A DNA stretch of 64,000 bases, from assembly GCA_023436715.1 (NCBI GenBank), contig JAEZIJ010000059.1, forward strand, positions 13,591 to 77,590, in the 5' to 3' direction. The notes below the pieces were generated by a model that did not search any database, was not told where the DNA came from, and saw only the letters and a list, made by a program, of their open reading frames with translations. Position 1 is the stretch's first letter. The number at the start of each line of letters is the position of its first letter. This DNA comes from Acidobacteriota bacterium (GTDB lineage Bacteria > Acidobacteriota > Terriglobia > Bryobacterales > Bryobacteraceae). Shown here piece by piece: positions 45,269 to 53,670 of this stretch. A program made the position numbers and the translations under genes.

Positions 45269-45835
45269 ATGGAACGGATGGAAGATAACGACGCAGTCGC
45301 CGTTGAGCGGGCGCGCGGCGGATCGAGCGAAGCATTTCGCGAACTCGTCGAGCGCCACAGCCGCGCCGTCTTCCGCCTGGCGTATCGTATGACCGGCAAT
45401 GAACAGGATGCAGAAGACACGGTGCAGGAAACATTCCTGCGGGCTTACCGGCAGCTCGGCCGCTTCGATTCGCGGTCGAAGTTCAGCACCTGGCTGTTCG
45501 CCATCGCCTCAAACTGCTCGCTGGACCTGATCCGGGCGCGGAAGCGAAGGCGGGAAACCGATTCGGAACCCGTGCAGCCGGCAATTCCCGCGGCTGACCC
45601 GTCGCCGGAGCGCCTCATGCTGAGCCGCGAAGTCCGGCAGCGGCTTTCGGCGGCGATGGATGAATTGAGCGACGCCGAGCGCACCGCCTTCGTCATGCGG
45701 CACTTCGAGGGCGTGCCGATCGACGAGATAGCGCGTGTGCTGGGCCGGCCCAACGGCGCCGCCCGTCACAGCGTCTTCCGCGCCGTGGCAAAGTTGCGGC
45801 GCGCGCTTGAGCCGGTGTTGAGTGAAGCACGATGA
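45269..45835 (+). CDS. ECF-family RNA polymerase sigma factor
   Basis: A 188-residue sigma factor. Region 2 is AFRELVERHSRAVFRLAYRM with DAEDTVQETFLRAYRQL and WLFAIASNCSLDLIR. Region 4 is LSDAERTAFVMRHFEGVPID plus EIARVLGRPNGAARHSVFRA. It overlaps the anti-sigma gene by four bases. The operon downstream encodes two exported HEAT-repeat proteins, so it probably controls an envelope or surface response including its own operon. Confidence 0.93.
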   Translation: MERMEDNDAVAVERARGGSSEAFRELVERHSRAVFRLAYRMTGNEQDAEDTVQETFLRAYRQLGRFDSRSKFSTWLFAIASNCSLDLIRARKRRRETDSEPVQPAIPAADPSPERLMLSREVRQRLSAAMDELSDAERTAFVMRHFEGVPIDEIARVLGRPNGAARHSVFRAVAKLRRALEPVLSEAR

Positions 45836-46575
45836 AACACCTTACGGACGAGCAACTGGTTTGGTTCTACTACGGGGAGGAGCGCGACCGCCAGGAGGCG
45901 GAACGGCACCTGGCCGGGTGTGAGCAGTGCAGGGCCGCGTTCGCTGAACTGGAGCGCAGCCTGAACGCGGTCACGGAGGCTGTCCCCGTGCCCGAGCGCG
46001 ACGAGAACTACGGCGCGATGGTCTGGGCGCGGTTGCCGCTCGAAGAAAAGCGGGGCTCGAGCGCGTTCCTGGCCTGGCTGTTCATGCCGCGCCGCTGGGC
46101 GATGGCCGGCGCCATGGCCGCGCTCGTTGTGGCCGCGTTTCTGGCCGGGCGGTTCTGGCCGCATTCGCGCACCGAGGTTCAGATTGCCCGGCCGGTGCCC
46201 GCGCAAGTGCGGGAGCGCGTGCTGCTCGTCGCTGTTGGCGACCACCTGGACCGCTCGCAAATGGTGCTGCTCGAAATCGTGAACAGCAAGCCCGGCAAGC
46301 GGGTGGATATCTCCTCCGAGCAGCAGAGCGCTCAGGACCTTGTGGCAGCCAATCGGCTTTACCGGCAGACCGCGGCGAGGACGGGAGACGCGGGCGTGGC
46401 CCAGGTGCTCGACGAGCTCGAGCGCGTGCTGCTGGAGATCGCGAACAGCCCGTCGCGCCTGTCGTCGGAGGAATTCGAAGAGTTAAGGCAGCGCGTCGAG
46501 GCGCAGGGGATTCTGTTCAAAGTCCGTGTCATCGATTCCCGGATCAAGGAGAAATCGATTTCGAGGAGTTCATAA
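45832..46575 (+). CDS. Anti-sigma factor with N-terminal zinc-finger (ZAS) domain
   Basis: A 247-residue single-span membrane protein. The ZAS motif HLAGCEQC (HxxxCxxC) lies near residue 27. One helix (WAMAGAMAALVVAAFLAG, about residues 84-101) is followed by a periplasmic domain of about 140 residues rich in charged helices. It likely holds the ECF sigma factor at the membrane until an external or redox signal releases it. Coupled by a four-base overlap with the sigma gene and two bases before the HEAT gene. Confidence 0.9.
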   Translation: MKHLTDEQLVWFYYGEERDRQEAERHLAGCEQCRAAFAELERSLNAVTEAVPVPERDENYGAMVWARLPLEEKRGSSAFLAWLFMPRRWAMAGAMAALVVAAFLAGRFWPHSRTEVQIARPVPAQVRERVLLVAVGDHLDRSQMVLLEIVNSKPGKRVDISSEQQSAQDLVAANRLYRQTAARTGDAGVAQVLDELERVLLEIANSPSRLSSEEFEELRQRVEAQGILFKVRVIDSRIKEKSISRSS

Positions 46576-46577
46576 CT

Positions 46578-47789
46578 ATGCGAAAGGAACTGATCGTAAT
46601 TTCGATATTAGCGGCGCTGGCACTGCCAGCATGGACGCAGCCGTTTGGCCCGCTTGGATTCCTTGCCGAATCCCAGGCGCGGACCGACCGGAACTACGAG
46701 CGCGGCCAGGACGCCCTGCGCGACAACCAGTGGGACAAGGCAGCGGCGATCTTTGCGGGCATCCCGAAGGATAGCCCGCGGGGCGATGCCGCGCTCTATT
46801 GGAAGGCGTATGCCTTGAACAAGCTCGGCCGGCGCGCGGAGGCGCTCGGCGCGATTGCGGAGCTTCAGAAGTCGTTCGCGAGCTCGCGGTGGGTGAACGA
46901 TGCCAAGGCGCTGGAGGTGGAGATCAGGCAGGCGGGCGGCCAGCCGGTCCCTCCGGAATCGGAGAGCAATGAGGACCTGAAGCTCCTGGCGATCAACAGC
47001 CTGATGAACAGCGATCCGGAGCGCGCGGTGCCGCTTCTGGAGAAGATTCTGCAAGGCACGGCCTCGCCCAAACTGAAGGAGCGGGCGATGTTCGTGCTGG
47101 CCCAGAGCGGGTCGCCGCGCGCACGCGAGGTGATGGCAGGGTTAGCACGCGGAGGCTCCAACCCCGATCTGCAGCTTAAGGCTATCAGGCAACTCGCGCT
47201 TTTCGGAGGCCAGGCGAGCCGGCAGACGCTGGCAGACATCTACGCGGCGTCGAACGACGCGGGCGTGAAAAGGCAGATCCTGCGCGCGTTCATGGTAGGC
47301 GGGGATCGCGACCGGCTGGTAGCTGCCGCCCGGCAGGAGAAGAATCCCGAACTGCGCGCCGAGGCGGTACGTCAACTCGGACTGACAGGCGGCGTTCAGC
47401 AGCTTGCCGATCTTTATCAGATCGAGACCACGACCGGGGGCAAGCAGGCGATCATCCACTCTCTGTTTCTGGCCGGTGCGGCGGACCGGATCGGACAGCT
47501 TGCCCGGGGCGAAAAGGATCCCGGCGCCCGGCTGCAGGCGATCCGTAGCCTCGGGTTGATGGGGAAGAAGTCCGGCGCGGACCTTATGGCGATCTATTCG
47601 AGCGACTCCGATAAGGAGGTGAAGAAGGCCGTGCTGCGCGCCCTGTTCCTGCAATCCAACGCGCCGGCGATCATTGAGATCGCCCGCAAGGAAACCGATC
47701 CCGAGTTGAAGAATGCGGCAGTTCGTCAGCTCTCGCTGGTCAATTCCAAGGAAGCGACCGAGTTCATGATGGAGATTCTGAACAAATGA
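46578..47789 (+). CDS. Exported HEAT-repeat protein with TPR-like N-terminus
   Basis: A 403-residue protein. A signal peptide (LIVISILAALALPAWTQ) precedes a TPR-like region (RGQDALRDNQWDKAAAIFAG, YWKAYALNKLGRRAEALGAI). About seven HEAT-type repeats follow from residue 130 on, for example ELRAEAVRQLGLTGG, ARLQAIRSLGLMGKK and ELKNAAVRQLSLVNS. No enzyme motif is seen, so it is a scaffold or binding protein in the periplasm. It ends with a four-base overlap with the next HEAT gene. Co-transcription with the ECF sigma pair points to a stress-linked role. Confidence 0.85.
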   Translation: MRKELIVISILAALALPAWTQPFGPLGFLAESQARTDRNYERGQDALRDNQWDKAAAIFAGIPKDSPRGDAALYWKAYALNKLGRRAEALGAIAELQKSFASSRWVNDAKALEVEIRQAGGQPVPPESESNEDLKLLAINSLMNSDPERAVPLLEKILQGTASPKLKERAMFVLAQSGSPRAREVMAGLARGGSNPDLQLKAIRQLALFGGQASRQTLADIYAASNDAGVKRQILRAFMVGGDRDRLVAAARQEKNPELRAEAVRQLGLTGGVQQLADLYQIETTTGGKQAIIHSLFLAGAADRIGQLARGEKDPGARLQAIRSLGLMGKKSGADLMAIYSSDSDKEVKKAVLRALFLQSNAPAIIEIARKETDPELKNAAVRQLSLVNSKEATEFMMEILNK

Positions 47790-48796
47790 ACGCGTTTCGG
47801 ATTCCGCTCGTTCTGATTCCGCTGGTCGCGCTTGCGCAGCAGCCGCGCGTGACCAATGCAAAACTCGAAACCAGGGCGGCGGCCGGGCTGGAGCGGGAGG
47901 TCCGCTCCATCTCTGGGCCGGCATGGGTGGGATATGCCGAACCTGCCGCGAATCCATCGCAGCATTCCTGCTGTGGCTCCTGCGGGGGAGGGTGCGGGTG
48001 CGCGCTGGAAGGGGCGCGGTCTGAAGCGCGATCGACGGGCGGGCCGGTGCAGCTCGAGTCGCGCGATGTGCTGGTATTGTTCCGCGTAGAGCGCGGCAGT
48101 GTAGGCAAGATTCGCACGTTCTCCGCCGGCTGCGAATTGGATGCGGGCGGGCTGCCCTTCGTCTGGCTGACTGGGGTGGCTCCGGCGGAAAGCGTCCGCT
48201 TTCTCGCCTCGCTTGTGAGTTCCGGGGCGGAGCGGCTGACGGATTCCGCAATCATGGCAATCGCGATGCACGCCGGTCCGGAAGCGGGAAGGCAGCTCGA
48301 GCAGTTCGCCGGGGCTTCAAATTCCGAGCTGGTTCGCGAGAAGACCGCGTTCTGGCTGGGAGCCGCCCGTGGCAAGGCGGGCGCGGATTTGCTCACCCGG
48401 ATGATGAAGCAAGACCCGAGTGAGCACGTGCGCGACAAAGTGGCGTTCGCGCTTTCGATCAGCAAAGATCCGGGCGCAACGGATGCGCTGATCGCGGCTG
48501 CGCGGAGCGATTCGAGCGCGCGCGTTCGCGGGCAGGCGCTGTTCTGGCTGGGGCAGAAAGCCGGCAAGAAGGCCGAAACCGCAATTACCGATGCAATCGA
48601 GAACGATCCGCAAACGGAAGTGAAGCGGCGCGCGGTGTTCGCCTTGAGCCAGTTGCCGCGCGATGAAGGCGTGCCGCGGTTGATTCAGGTGGCCCGCACG
48701 AATCGGAATCCGGCGGTGAGGAAACAGGCAATGTTCTGGCTGGGGCAGTCCCGGGACCCGCGGGCGCTTGAGTTCTTCGAGCAGGTTTTGAAATAG
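47786..48796 (+). CDS. Exported HEAT-repeat protein with cysteine cluster
   Basis: A 336-residue protein with a signal peptide (FRIPLVLIPLVALAQQP). Residues about 55-68 hold a dense cysteine cluster (HSCCGSCGGGCGCALEG), five Cys in eleven residues, which could bind metal or be a redox sensor. From residue 150 to the end come HEAT-type repeats such as LVREKTAFWLGAARG, VRDKVAFALSISKDP and VRKQAMFWLGQSRDP. It closes the sigma/anti-sigma/HEAT/HEAT operon. The cluster and repeats together suggest a metal- or redox-dependent scaffold; this is inferred, not known. Confidence 0.82.
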   Translation: MNAFRIPLVLIPLVALAQQPRVTNAKLETRAAAGLEREVRSISGPAWVGYAEPAANPSQHSCCGSCGGGCGCALEGARSEARSTGGPVQLESRDVLVLFRVERGSVGKIRTFSAGCELDAGGLPFVWLTGVAPAESVRFLASLVSSGAERLTDSAIMAIAMHAGPEAGRQLEQFAGASNSELVREKTAFWLGAARGKAGADLLTRMMKQDPSEHVRDKVAFALSISKDPGATDALIAAARSDSSARVRGQALFWLGQKAGKKAETAITDAIENDPQTEVKRRAVFALSQLPRDEGVPRLIQVARTNRNPAVRKQAMFWLGQSRDPRALEFFEQVLK

Positions 48797-48799
48797 CTG

Positions 48800-49321
48800 C
48801 TAGTAGAACAGGTACTTGCGCCACTGGTCGTCGCTTTTTCCCAGCAGACGCATCAGGTGGCGGCTGGTGTGCAGGCTGAAAGGACGCGGTGGGCGGAGCA
48901 ATCGCATGCCGGCCTCTTCAGGCGTGCGGCTGCCTTTGCGATTGTTGCAGCGGTGGCAACAGGCGACCAGGTTCTCCCAGGAAGTCTCTCCGGAACGGGA
49001 TCGCGGTATCACGTGATCGAGCGTCAGTTCGTTGCAGGGCAGGGTGCGCTGGCAATACTGGCAGGTGTAGCGGTCGCGCATCAGGATGTTCTTGCGAGAG
49101 AGGGCGCGGGTCTGGAGGGGTATGCGGCGATATTCCAGCAGGCGAATGACGGAGGGCAGCTTGAGCGCCTGCCTTGCGGAGTGGAGGAAGGCGGAGGAGA
49201 ACTCCTCCGGCGCCGCGACTCCCTTCAGGATCAACACCAACGCGCGCCTGGCAGCGCAGATATTGATCGGCTCGTAGCTCGAGTTGAGCACCAGCACCGG
49301 CTTGTGTAAAGCGTTCGTCAT
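48800..49321 (-). CDS. HNH endonuclease family protein
   Basis: A 173-residue protein. The nuclease motif runs YTCQYCQRTLPCNELTLDHV, then IPRSRSGETSWENLVACCHR and CNNRKG, giving two CxxC zinc knuckles around the HNH core with catalytic His in LTLDHV. The N-terminus (KPVLVLNSSYEPINICAARR) is the usual lead-in for this widespread chromosomal HNH family. The function is unclear: often annotated as restriction-like but present as housekeeping in many genomes. It abuts comF with its start overlapping the comF stop. Confidence 0.9.
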   Translation of the reverse strand: MTNALHKPVLVLNSSYEPINICAARRALVLILKGVAAPEEFSSAFLHSARQALKLPSVIRLLEYRRIPLQTRALSRKNILMRDRYTCQYCQRTLPCNELTLDHVIPRSRSGETSWENLVACCHRCNNRKGSRTPEEAGMRLLRPPRPFSLHTSRHLMRLLGKSDDQWRKYLFY

Positions 49322-49947
49322 TATGTCACTCCCGCCGCAGCGGACCGGACTTGGGCAGGCTCGAAGAGCGCCCGGCGATCTACGCGGGCCAGCGTAAGCA
49401 GGGCCACGTAGCGCGCACCGGCACGCTTTAAGGCGGCGGCGCAGGCGTTCGCAGTGGCGCCTGTCGTCATTACGTCATCGACGAGCAGAATGCGCCGGTT
49501 TGCCACCTGGGCCTTTCCTACGACACGAAAAGCGCCCGAAACATTCGAGCGGCGGCGAGCGTTCGTCAGTCCAGCCTGAGTAGGCGTGGCACGCGTGCGG
49601 CCCAGAGCAGCCCGAAGTGGGATGCCGTACCGCTTTGCGATCGCGCGGGCCAGCAGTGCCGACTGGTTGAAGCCGCGCTGCCAGCGGCGCCGCCAATGCA
49701 GCGGCACGGGCACGACCGCGTCGAACGTCTGGTCGCGTGGGATCGCGCCGGCGAGGAACTCACCGAGAGGGCCCGCCAGGGGCCTGATCCGTGCGTACTT
49801 GAAGAGATGAATGAGTTCCCGGAGAACACCTTCGTAGCTGCCGAACGAATACGCGGCGTCGAAGGCGCGCAGTCCACGGCGGCATAGCTCGCATCGGCCA
49901 TCGGGACCGAGCGGCGCCGGATTTATGAAAGGCGTGCGGCAGGCCAC
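49321..49947 (-). CDS. comF: ComF-family phosphoribosyltransferase-like protein; N-terminus extends upstream without a normal start
   Basis: The phosphoribosyltransferase part is clear: FDAVVPVPLHWRRRWQRGFN, RTRATPTQAGLTNARRRSNV and the PRPP loop ILLVDDVMTTGATANACAAAL. GTG at 49947 gives 208 residues. The same frame continues upstream to a stop at 50149-50151, reading FFSLFFPDDCRICGKALLE and LAADYFCVACRTPF, the normal ComF N-terminal CxxC zinc finger. No ATG, GTG or TTG exists in that extension. Translation may begin at a non-standard codon (ATC at 50139 after GGGAGGTGG) or the start has been lost. ComF is linked to DNA uptake and repair. Confidence 0.8.
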   Translation of the reverse strand: MACRTPFINPAPLGPDGRCELCRRGLRAFDAAYSFGSYEGVLRELIHLFKYARIRPLAGPLGEFLAGAIPRDQTFDAVVPVPLHWRRRWQRGFNQSALLARAIAKRYGIPLRAALGRTRATPTQAGLTNARRRSNVSGAFRVVGKAQVANRRILLVDDVMTTGATANACAAALKRAGARYVALLTLARVDRRALFEPAQVRSAAAGVT

Positions 49948-50235
49948 ACAGAAATAATCGGCGGCCAGCGGTTGAGGTTCGCTCAGACAGGTATGGCAGA
50001 CGGGAACGCGCGAGATTTCGAGGAGAGCTTTGCCGCAAATCCGGCAGTCGTCTGGGAAGAACAGCGAAAAGAAGGCCGCAGAAGTCTTATCGAGTGCCGA
50101 AGCAACCGACCTCGGAAGGTCCCCGATACTCGAGAAGATCCACCTCCCTTAGATTCTTTAGTCTAGCACCATCGGGACTTTCCGCGCCGTCCCTCTGCCG
50201 TGATAGCCGCTACTTTGGGGAAATTTGGACCCAAG

Positions 50236-50655
50236 CTACCGAGGTCCGTGTTTCGGTGTAGTTTTGTTCAGAAAGGACTTTAACTGGTCAAACCGAGACG
50301 CTGGCAAAAGAATCCTGCCGTTTTGCAGGCACACCCAATCTGGCCCAACTGCAGGAACATACGGCGGGATCTTCAGGTCGGACGCACTCACTGCCGGTCC
50401 CTGATCATGCGGCAAGAAGATCTCGTCGTAAAGCAAGCCTCCCTTCCAATTGAAAATCTGGCAGCGATTCTTTCCCGTGTTGGACTCAACTTCACAGCGC
50501 TGCCAAACACCTCCCTTAGCGAGTTGAACGAGAACTGCGTCCGACGGCACATTCGCCGGTCGCCTGTGATCGAGTAACACAGGCTGGTCGGACCAATTGC
50601 ACGCTGTGCACTGAATCATCAGGAGGAACGCGATTGCGAAAGCGAGTTGTCGCAT
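50236..50655 (-). CDS. Exported protein of unknown function, possible lipoprotein
   Basis: A 139-residue protein. The N-terminus MRQLAFAIAFLLMIQCTAC is a signal peptide; Cys at residue 19 after Ala could be lipidated, although the lipobox is not canonical. The body is beta-rich with Cys pairs (WQRCEVESNTGKNRCQIF). No family is recognised. The codon pattern is less GC-biased than the neighbours, visible in the higher A/T content of 50236-50655, so recent acquisition is possible. It stands alone. Confidence 0.65.
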   Translation of the reverse strand: MRQLAFAIAFLLMIQCTACNWSDQPVLLDHRRPANVPSDAVLVQLAKGGVWQRCEVESNTGKNRCQIFNWKGGLLYDEIFLPHDQGPAVSASDLKIPPYVPAVGPDWVCLQNGRILLPASRFDQLKSFLNKTTPKHGPR

Positions 50656-50708
50656 TGATCGGCTCTGCCTACTGGGCCGGACATCCCGGCAGCGTCCATC
50701 TGGGTTTA

Positions 50709-50748
50709 TCGGCGGCCCATCAATATCGTTGAGAGTATGGGCCGCTGA
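50709..50748. other. Stem-loop with 9-bp perfect core and adjacent direct repeat
   Basis: GCGGCCCAT (50712-50720) pairs with ATGGGCCGC (50737-50745); three further pairs including one G-T extend it to 50709-50748. The next bases contain the direct repeat GATGAACACC/GATGAACGCG at about 50747-50767. There is no T tract, so it may be a transcription barrier or a repeat element rather than a standard terminator. Confidence 0.5.
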
Positions 50749-50784
50749 TGAACACCGATGAACGCGGATGCTGCGAAGCCGGGT

Positions 50785-51084
50785 TCAATCCTTCGGCAGG
50801 CCGCCCTCAGCGTTGAGGAATGCCATCGTCTTGACGCCGGAGATGTCGAAGCGCTTGCGGCAACGCAGGTTCTTGCAGGCTACCTTGTCATCGAGCAGCA
50901 CCATATAGCTCTGCGCTTTCTGGAAGCGGGCGCGGTCGCGCTCGTCGGCGCCCTGGGGCGGACGGTCCTTCTTCTTCCGGAGCATCCAACGCAGATCGTA
51001 AGTCGAAGCGGTTCTGCAGAAGGGGCAGTGCAGCTCCATCGGTCGGGTGGTCTGAGATTCGTTGAAAAAAGCGCGCTCTTCCAT
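50785..51084 (-). CDS. Zinc-ribbon protein, unknown function
   Basis: A 99-residue soluble protein with two CxxC-type pairs, MELHCPFCRTAS and ACKNLRCRKRFDI, spaced as a split zinc ribbon. The middle is highly charged (LRKKKDRPPQGADERDRARF). It may bind nucleic acid or protein. The ATG at 51084 is chosen over an upstream TTG at 51093 because GGGAG lies at usable distance. It follows the class III aminotransferase gene; the two overlap or nearly touch, suggesting co-transcription. Confidence 0.7.
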   Translation of the reverse strand: MEERAFFNESQTTRPMELHCPFCRTASTYDLRWMLRKKKDRPPQGADERDRARFQKAQSYMVLLDDKVACKNLRCRKRFDISGVKTMAFLNAEGGLPKD

Positions 51085-51089
51085 AGCTG

Positions 51090-52391
51090 TCAAGCTCCCA
51101 CTGCGTTTGCCCGGGCGAGGCTGGCGTCGAGCAGACGGGCGAATTCATCGACATCGGCGCGGCCGATGTTCAGCGGCGGCGTGATGCGGATCACGTTGCC
51201 GTCGAGACCGCCCTTGCCGATAAGTAGCCGGTTCTCGCGGGCGGCCTCCAGCACATGCGCGGCAGCGGCACGCGCGGGGACCTTCGTTCTTCGGTCTTCC
51301 ACGAGCTCAACAGCGTACATAAGGCCCATGCCTCGGACGTCGCCGACGACGGCGTGCTTCTGCTGCAATTCGAGCAGGCGCTCCCGGAGATAAGCCCCGG
51401 TTTCGGCCGAGTTGGCCAGCAACGCGTTCTCTTCGATGAAGTCGATGACCGCCTTGGCGGCGGTTGCGACCACCGGATTGCCTCCGAAAGTGGAGATCGT
51501 GGCGCCCTTTACCGCGCCGGCTACCTCCGGAGTGGCAACCGTCAGGCCGACAGGCAAGCCGTTTGCGAGTCCCTTCGCGCTGGTGATGATATCGGGAACA
51601 ACGTCCCAGTGCTCGATTCCGAACCACTTGCCGCCGGTGCGCCCCCAGGCTGTCTGGACCTCGTCGCTGATGAAAACGCCTCCGTACTTGCGAACAATTC
51701 CGGCCACGATGGGGAAGTACTCGCGGGGCGGTGTAATGTACCCTGCGACACCCTGAAGCGGCTCGGCGATGAAGCCGGCGATCCGTCCCGAAGTGGTGGT
51801 GCGGATGAGGTCCTCGACGTCGTGCGCGCAGCGGAGCTCGCAAGCGGGATAGGTCAGGCCAAACGGGCACCGGTAGCAGTAGGCATTGTGTGCGAATACG
51901 ATGCCGGGCGGGGCTGCCGCGCCGATCCGCCAGGTCGACTGTCCGGTGAGCGCCATGGCCAGTGACGAGCGGCCGTGATAGGAATGCCGCAACGCGACGA
52001 TCTCGGTCGAGCCCGTGTAGCAGCGCGCCGTCAGAATCGCGGTCTCGTTGGCCTCGCTGCCGCTGTTCGTGAAAAATGACCTGGTGAGGCGGCCGCCGGG
52101 CGTGATCGTTGCGATTTTCGCGGCGAGAGCGGCTTGCGGTTCGGTGGCAAACAGGGTGGACGTGTGCTGGAGCCTTTGAAGCTGGTCGCAAACCTTGCGG
52201 GTCACCTGTTCATTGCAGTGCCCCACGCTCACCGTTACGATGCCGCCGAAGAAATCGAGGTACTGATTGCCGTCGGCGTCCCAGACGTGCTGGTCCTTAG
52301 CGCGCGCAATCACGAGCGGCTCGCGGTAGTAATGAAAGACCGCGGGAAACAGGTGCTCGCGGTTGGCGAGGATGATTTCTTCCTTGTTCAC
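51090..52391 (-). CDS. Class III PLP aminotransferase (AGXT2/ornithine-type)
   Basis: A 433-residue enzyme. YLDFFGGIVTVSVGHCNEQV, FFTNSGSEANETAILTAR, ALRHSYHGRSSLAMALTG, VFISDEVQTAWGRTGGKWF and the PLP lysine in TSAKGLANGLPVG are class III motifs. The extra Cys-rich loop (NAYCYRCPFGLTYPACELRC) is typical of the alanine-glyoxylate aminotransferase 2-like branch. It probably exchanges omega- or alpha-amino groups with pyruvate or glyoxylate. The GTG start at 52391 is divergent from the enolase-superfamily gene, 57 bases away. Confidence 0.9.
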   Translation of the reverse strand: MNKEEIILANREHLFPAVFHYYREPLVIARAKDQHVWDADGNQYLDFFGGIVTVSVGHCNEQVTRKVCDQLQRLQHTSTLFATEPQAALAAKIATITPGGRLTRSFFTNSGSEANETAILTARCYTGSTEIVALRHSYHGRSSLAMALTGQSTWRIGAAAPPGIVFAHNAYCYRCPFGLTYPACELRCAHDVEDLIRTTTSGRIAGFIAEPLQGVAGYITPPREYFPIVAGIVRKYGGVFISDEVQTAWGRTGGKWFGIEHWDVVPDIITSAKGLANGLPVGLTVATPEVAGAVKGATISTFGGNPVVATAAKAVIDFIEENALLANSAETGAYLRERLLELQQKHAVVGDVRGMGLMYAVELVEDRRTKVPARAAAAHVLEAARENRLLIGKGGLDGNVIRITPPLNIGRADVDEFARLLDASLARANAVGA

Positions 52392-52448
52392 GGCGTCGTC
52401 TCGACCATAATACCCCAGGGCGCGGGTTCCTTTGCTCTAATAGATACG

Positions 52449-53606
52449 ATGAAGATCACCGCCATTGAGACTTATATTGCCGGGAATCCCTGGAAGAATT
52501 GGCTGTTCGCCAAAGTGATTACCGATTCGGGGCTGTACGGAATCGGCGAGGGTACCGCCAACTTTTTTGCTAAGACGGTCGAGGCCGCCATACACGAACT
52601 GAAGCCGTTGATCATCGGCATGGAGCCCTTCCAGATCGAGACGATTTCCCAGAAACTGATCCGGGACGTGTACGCGGAAGGCGCGCAGGTCCATATGTGC
52701 GCGGTCGCCGCAATCGAGATCGCCTGCTGGGACATCATCGGCAAAGCCTGCAACCAGCCCGTGTACAACCTCATGGGCGGGCGGTGCCATGACAAGCTCC
52801 GGGCGTACGCCAACGGCTGGTATCGCGGACCGCGCGAGCCGGAAAGCTTTGCCGAAAAGGCGCGCGACGTGGCCAAGAGGGGCTACACCGCGCTCAAGTT
52901 CGACCCGTTCGGGAACAACTGGCGGATGCTGCCCCGGCGCGAGTTCGACCTGTCGATCGACATTATCCGCGCGGTGCGCGACGCGGTAGGGGACGGCGTG
53001 GACCTGCTGATCGAAGGACACTCCCGCTTCAACGTGGCAACGGCGGTCGAGGTATCCGAGGCGATGGCGGAATTCCGGCCGGCATGGTTTGAAGAGCCGG
53101 TGCCGCACCTCGATATCAAGTCCATGGTGGAAGTCGCGCGGCGCAGCCCGGTTCCGATCGCAACGGGCGAGAGTTACTCGAACAAGCAGCAGTTCTTTGA
53201 CCTTCTGAGTCACGGATGCGTCAGCATCCTGCAGCCTGAGCCGCTAAACCTGGGTGGTCTCTTCGCGACGAGGAAGATCACCGATATGATCGACGCTCAA
53301 TACGGCATGATCGCGCCGCACAGCGCTCAGGGTCCGGTTTGCTCGGCGGCGTGCGTGCAGTTGAATGCGTCCGCGCCGAATTTCTTCATCCACGAAATCT
53401 TCGACGAGTTCAACGAGCCGTGGGAGAAGGAGATCGTGACGAATCCGGTCGAGGTCGTCGACGGCTACATCGAGATTCCGGAGCGCCCCGGTATCGGCAT
53501 CGATCTCAATATCGAGGAGATCCTCAAGCATCCCTACCGGCAGGAGTACGCGATTCCGCTGTTCAAAGCCGGCTGGGAACGGCGTGAAGGGCACGTCGCG
53601 AAGTAG
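52449..53606 (+). CDS. Enolase-superfamily protein (mandelate racemase/acid-sugar dehydratase type)
   Basis: A 385-residue enzyme. The N-terminal capping domain is followed by a TIM barrel with ALKFDPFG, LLIEGHSRF, WFEEPVPHLD and ATGESYSN, which carry likely metal ligands and bases. The His in MIAPHSAQGPVCSAA completes the site. The layout fits acid-sugar dehydratases such as galactonate or related, but substrate cannot be fixed. TCTAAT eight bases before the ATG suggests a short-leader promoter. An earlier in-frame reading upstream overlaps the aminotransferase and is rejected. Confidence 0.88.
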   Translation: MKITAIETYIAGNPWKNWLFAKVITDSGLYGIGEGTANFFAKTVEAAIHELKPLIIGMEPFQIETISQKLIRDVYAEGAQVHMCAVAAIEIACWDIIGKACNQPVYNLMGGRCHDKLRAYANGWYRGPREPESFAEKARDVAKRGYTALKFDPFGNNWRMLPRREFDLSIDIIRAVRDAVGDGVDLLIEGHSRFNVATAVEVSEAMAEFRPAWFEEPVPHLDIKSMVEVARRSPVPIATGESYSNKQQFFDLLSHGCVSILQPEPLNLGGLFATRKITDMIDAQYGMIAPHSAQGPVCSAACVQLNASAPNFFIHEIFDEFNEPWEKEIVTNPVEVVDGYIEIPERPGIGIDLNIEEILKHPYRQEYAIPLFKAGWERREGHVAK

Positions 53607-53620
53607 CTGCGTCTTTCGAG

Positions 53621-53644
53621 GGGACAGGCCGGGAGGCCTGTCCC
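53621..53644. other. Perfect 10-bp hairpin between enolase-superfamily and SDR genes
   Basis: GGGACAGGCC (53621-53630), loop GGGA, GGCCTGTCCC (53635-53644). There is no T tract. Similar GTGGGACAGGCC-type palindromes occur as dispersed extragenic elements in Acidobacteria as I recall. It may attenuate read-through into the SDR gene. Confidence 0.5.
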
Positions 53645-53658
53645 ACATGGAGTAGAAG

Positions 53659-53664
53659 TATACT
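53659..53664 (+). promoter_or_regulatory. TATACT -10 box inside palindrome, leaderless start of the SDR gene
   Basis: TATACT lies six bases before the GTG at 53671 and sits in the perfect palindrome GAAGTATACTTC (53655-53666). There is no ribosome-binding site. The spacing fits a leaderless mRNA; the palindrome might also bind a regulator. Confidence 0.5.
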
Positions 53665-53670
53665 TCACAG

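Noticed and set aside
50770..50800. GGTTCAATCC resembling a tRNA T-loop
   Set aside because: No acceptor, D or anticodon stems fit around it, and it lies in the 3' end of the zinc-ribbon gene.
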